Assembly: GCA_002433065.1 (NCBI GenBank)
Contig: DJHK01000018.1
Coordinates: forward strand, 1 to 15,556
Source of the DNA: Chloroflexi bacterium UBA6622
GTDB taxonomy: Bacteria > Chloroflexota > UBA11872
Reading direction: 5' to 3'
DNA length: 15,556 nt
The translations under genes and the position numbers were made by a program. Under the pieces are notes generated by a model. The model had not been told where the DNA came from. It worked only from the letters and a program-made list of their open reading frames with translations, and ran no database searches. Positions 14,293 to 15,556 of the stretch are shown one piece after another; positions within the stretch are counted from its first letter, which is position 1, and each line of letters begins with the position of its first letter.

Positions 14293-15555
14293 TTAGGTGG
14301 TGATTAGGGCATCGAGGATGACGAGACCTTGTCCTTCTTGCATTACTAGGACGGGATTGAGTTCTGCGCTGGAGAGTTGCCCGCTGTAAGCCGCGGCAAA
14401 ACGAGATAAGGAAACAAGTGTGGACGCGATAGCCTCAAGGTCTCTTCGTGGTTGACCGCGCATTCCTTCGAGGAGAGGAAAGGCACGGACCTCGCGGATC
14501 ATTCGGTGCGCTTCATCGATGTTAAATGGAGCCACTCGGAACGCCACGTCTTTAAGGGTCTCTACGAAAATACCGCCGAGTCCGAACATTACGACAGGGC
14601 CGAAGGTCGGGTCGTTGTGCAATCCGAAAATTGTTTTGATGCCGTCGGTGACCATCGGCGAGATAATTACCCCTTCTACGCTGGCACTAGGAAGGGTTGT
14701 GCCTATACGGCTTGTGACCGAAACAAAGGCTTGGCTCACCGCCAGGGCTGAGCTAAGTCCAAGTTTTACGCCACCGACTTCGGTCTTGAGAGCTACGTCT
14801 TTCGATGAAAGTTTGAGTGCGACGGGATAACCAAGCTGGTTTGCGACGGTGACAGCCTCATCAGCTGTTGTGCAGAGATGTTCTTCGACGACTGGGAAAC
14901 CATGGTCTGAAAAAATTTGTTTTGCAATGTGTTCGCTGATAGGTGAAGTGGGAAGTCGTGTGCTAGATATAGGGACGATGGGCATCTCGACAGGGCGAGC
15001 AAAGGCTTCGCTGAATCGAGCTAAGGCCTCAACCGCACGCACCGCACGAGTTGGGTCTGCAAATACTGGACATCCAATACGTTCATAACTTCGGACGATT
15101 TCTGTGGGACCAATGATCGATAGGACCAATAGGCACTGGGGATATTCCTTCTTGGCCTCCGCTAGCGCATTGCTGATTGGTTCGACGAGAACTTTAGCAG
15201 CGGCCACGAAGGTGAAGAAGGCTACTATGGCGGCGTAGGTGCCTTCTTCGAGCATGGTTCTAAGGTTCTCGCGAATCAGTTCGAGGTCATTAAATGCTTG
15301 GGCGGTAATGTCAACAGGGTTTCGCGGGGAGGCATAAGGTAGTAGCACCTTGAGGCGGTTTTGGGCAGCCGTGCTCATAGGAGTTACTTCAAGTCCTAGC
15401 TCGACTGCCTCGTCTGCCATCTGGACCCCTACACCACCTGAGATGCTCAACAAACCCACACGCCGGCTAGTTGGCAGCATGCCGAATGTAGCGGCATACG
15501 CTATGTCGAGCATCTCTTCTGTGTCGCGGGCCCGATGAACTCCAAATTGTCTGAA
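14293..15555 (-). CDS. Acetate/acyl-CoA synthetase, ADP-forming, alpha-beta fusion (N-terminal part outside window)
   Basis: Reads on the - strand from beyond the right edge to TAA at 14293. ADP-forming acyl-CoA synthetases interconvert acyl-CoA, ADP and phosphate with the free acid, CoA and ATP. The visible part holds the end of the CoA-ligase (alpha) module (FRQFGVHRARDTEEMLDIAY before the first Met; VGLLSISGGVGVQMADEAVE; ASPRNPVDIT) and then an ATP-grasp (beta) module: ISEHIAKQIFSDHGFPVVEE, LGYPVALKLSS, DPTFGPVVMFGLGGIFVE, AFRVAPFNIDEAHRMI and the terminal SAELNPV. Homology runs through the first Met (15513), so the true start is upstream. In the ATP-grasp loop the usual HKTDVGGV reads LKTEVGGV, with Leu for the His. 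The N-terminal CoA-binding domain cannot be seen, so a Pat-type acetyltransferase fusion cannot be excluded. Confidence 0.88.
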   Translation of the reverse strand, partial: FRQFGVHRARDTEEMLDIAYAATFGMLPTSRRVGLLSISGGVGVQMADEAVELGLEVTPMSTAAQNRLKVLLPYASPRNPVDITAQAFNDLELIRENLRTMLEEGTYAAIVAFFTFVAAAKVLVEPISNALAEAKKEYPQCLLVLSIIGPTEIVRSYERIGCPVFADPTRAVRAVEALARFSEAFARPVEMPIVPISSTRLPTSPISEHIAKQIFSDHGFPVVEEHLCTTADEAVTVANQLGYPVALKLSSKDVALKTEVGGVKLGLSSALAVSQAFVSVTSRIGTTLPSASVEGVIISPMVTDGIKTIFGLHNDPTFGPVVMFGLGGIFVETLKDVAFRVAPFNIDEAHRMIREVRAFPLLEGMRGQPRRDLEAIASTLVSLSRFAAAYSGQLSSAELNPVLVMQEGQGLVILDALITT

Positions 15556-15556
15556 G

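Overview
The window is ordinary bacterial chromosome of moderate GC (low-to-mid fifties percent by eye), densely packed and mostly coded on the + strand. No phage, IS, CRISPR, tRNA or rRNA signal was seen. Gene content fits an environmental Acidobacteriota-like bacterium (my inference, not proven): an error-prone DnaE2 polymerase with a PDIDLDLP active-site motif, a periplasmic MsrPQ repair pair, a Tes-like radical SAM lipid enzyme, and an alpha-beta fused ADP-forming acyl-CoA synthetase.

Layout. Bases 1-3448 (+) hold dnaE2/imuC, cut at its 5' end by the window edge and carrying an unusual four-cysteine insert. Converging on it with a 2-base gap is a DUF2461 gene (4143 to 3451, -) whose frame is intact end to end except for two in-frame TGA codons. 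A DUF309 gene (4643 to 4215, -) lies upstream of it. A divergent + series follows: a small SET-domain lysine methyltransferase, a YqiA-like alpha/beta hydrolase, and a family 2 glycosyltransferase of the type called 'rSAM/selenodomain-associated transferase 2'.

Bases 6851-11882 (+) form a co-oriented run: msrP, msrQ, a possible 34-codon ORF, a large PqqD-like/radical SAM/SPASM/ArsM-like fusion protein, and alkB. The fusion is the most unusual gene here. It keeps the cysteine positions of arsenite methyltransferases and ends in paired cysteines. Together with the nearby glycosyltransferase it suggests synthesis of an organoarsenical (or another modified small molecule or peptide) beside oxidative and alkylation repair functions.

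After a 244-base intergenic region with an inverted repeat and two CTTATAAGG elements comes a stand-alone gene for a Tes/Mss-like radical SAM protein (12127-14220), the family that couples lipid tails to make membrane-spanning lipids. It ends at a strong intrinsic terminator. The last gene, on the - strand and cut by the right edge, is the C-terminal part of an ADP-forming acyl-CoA synthetase.
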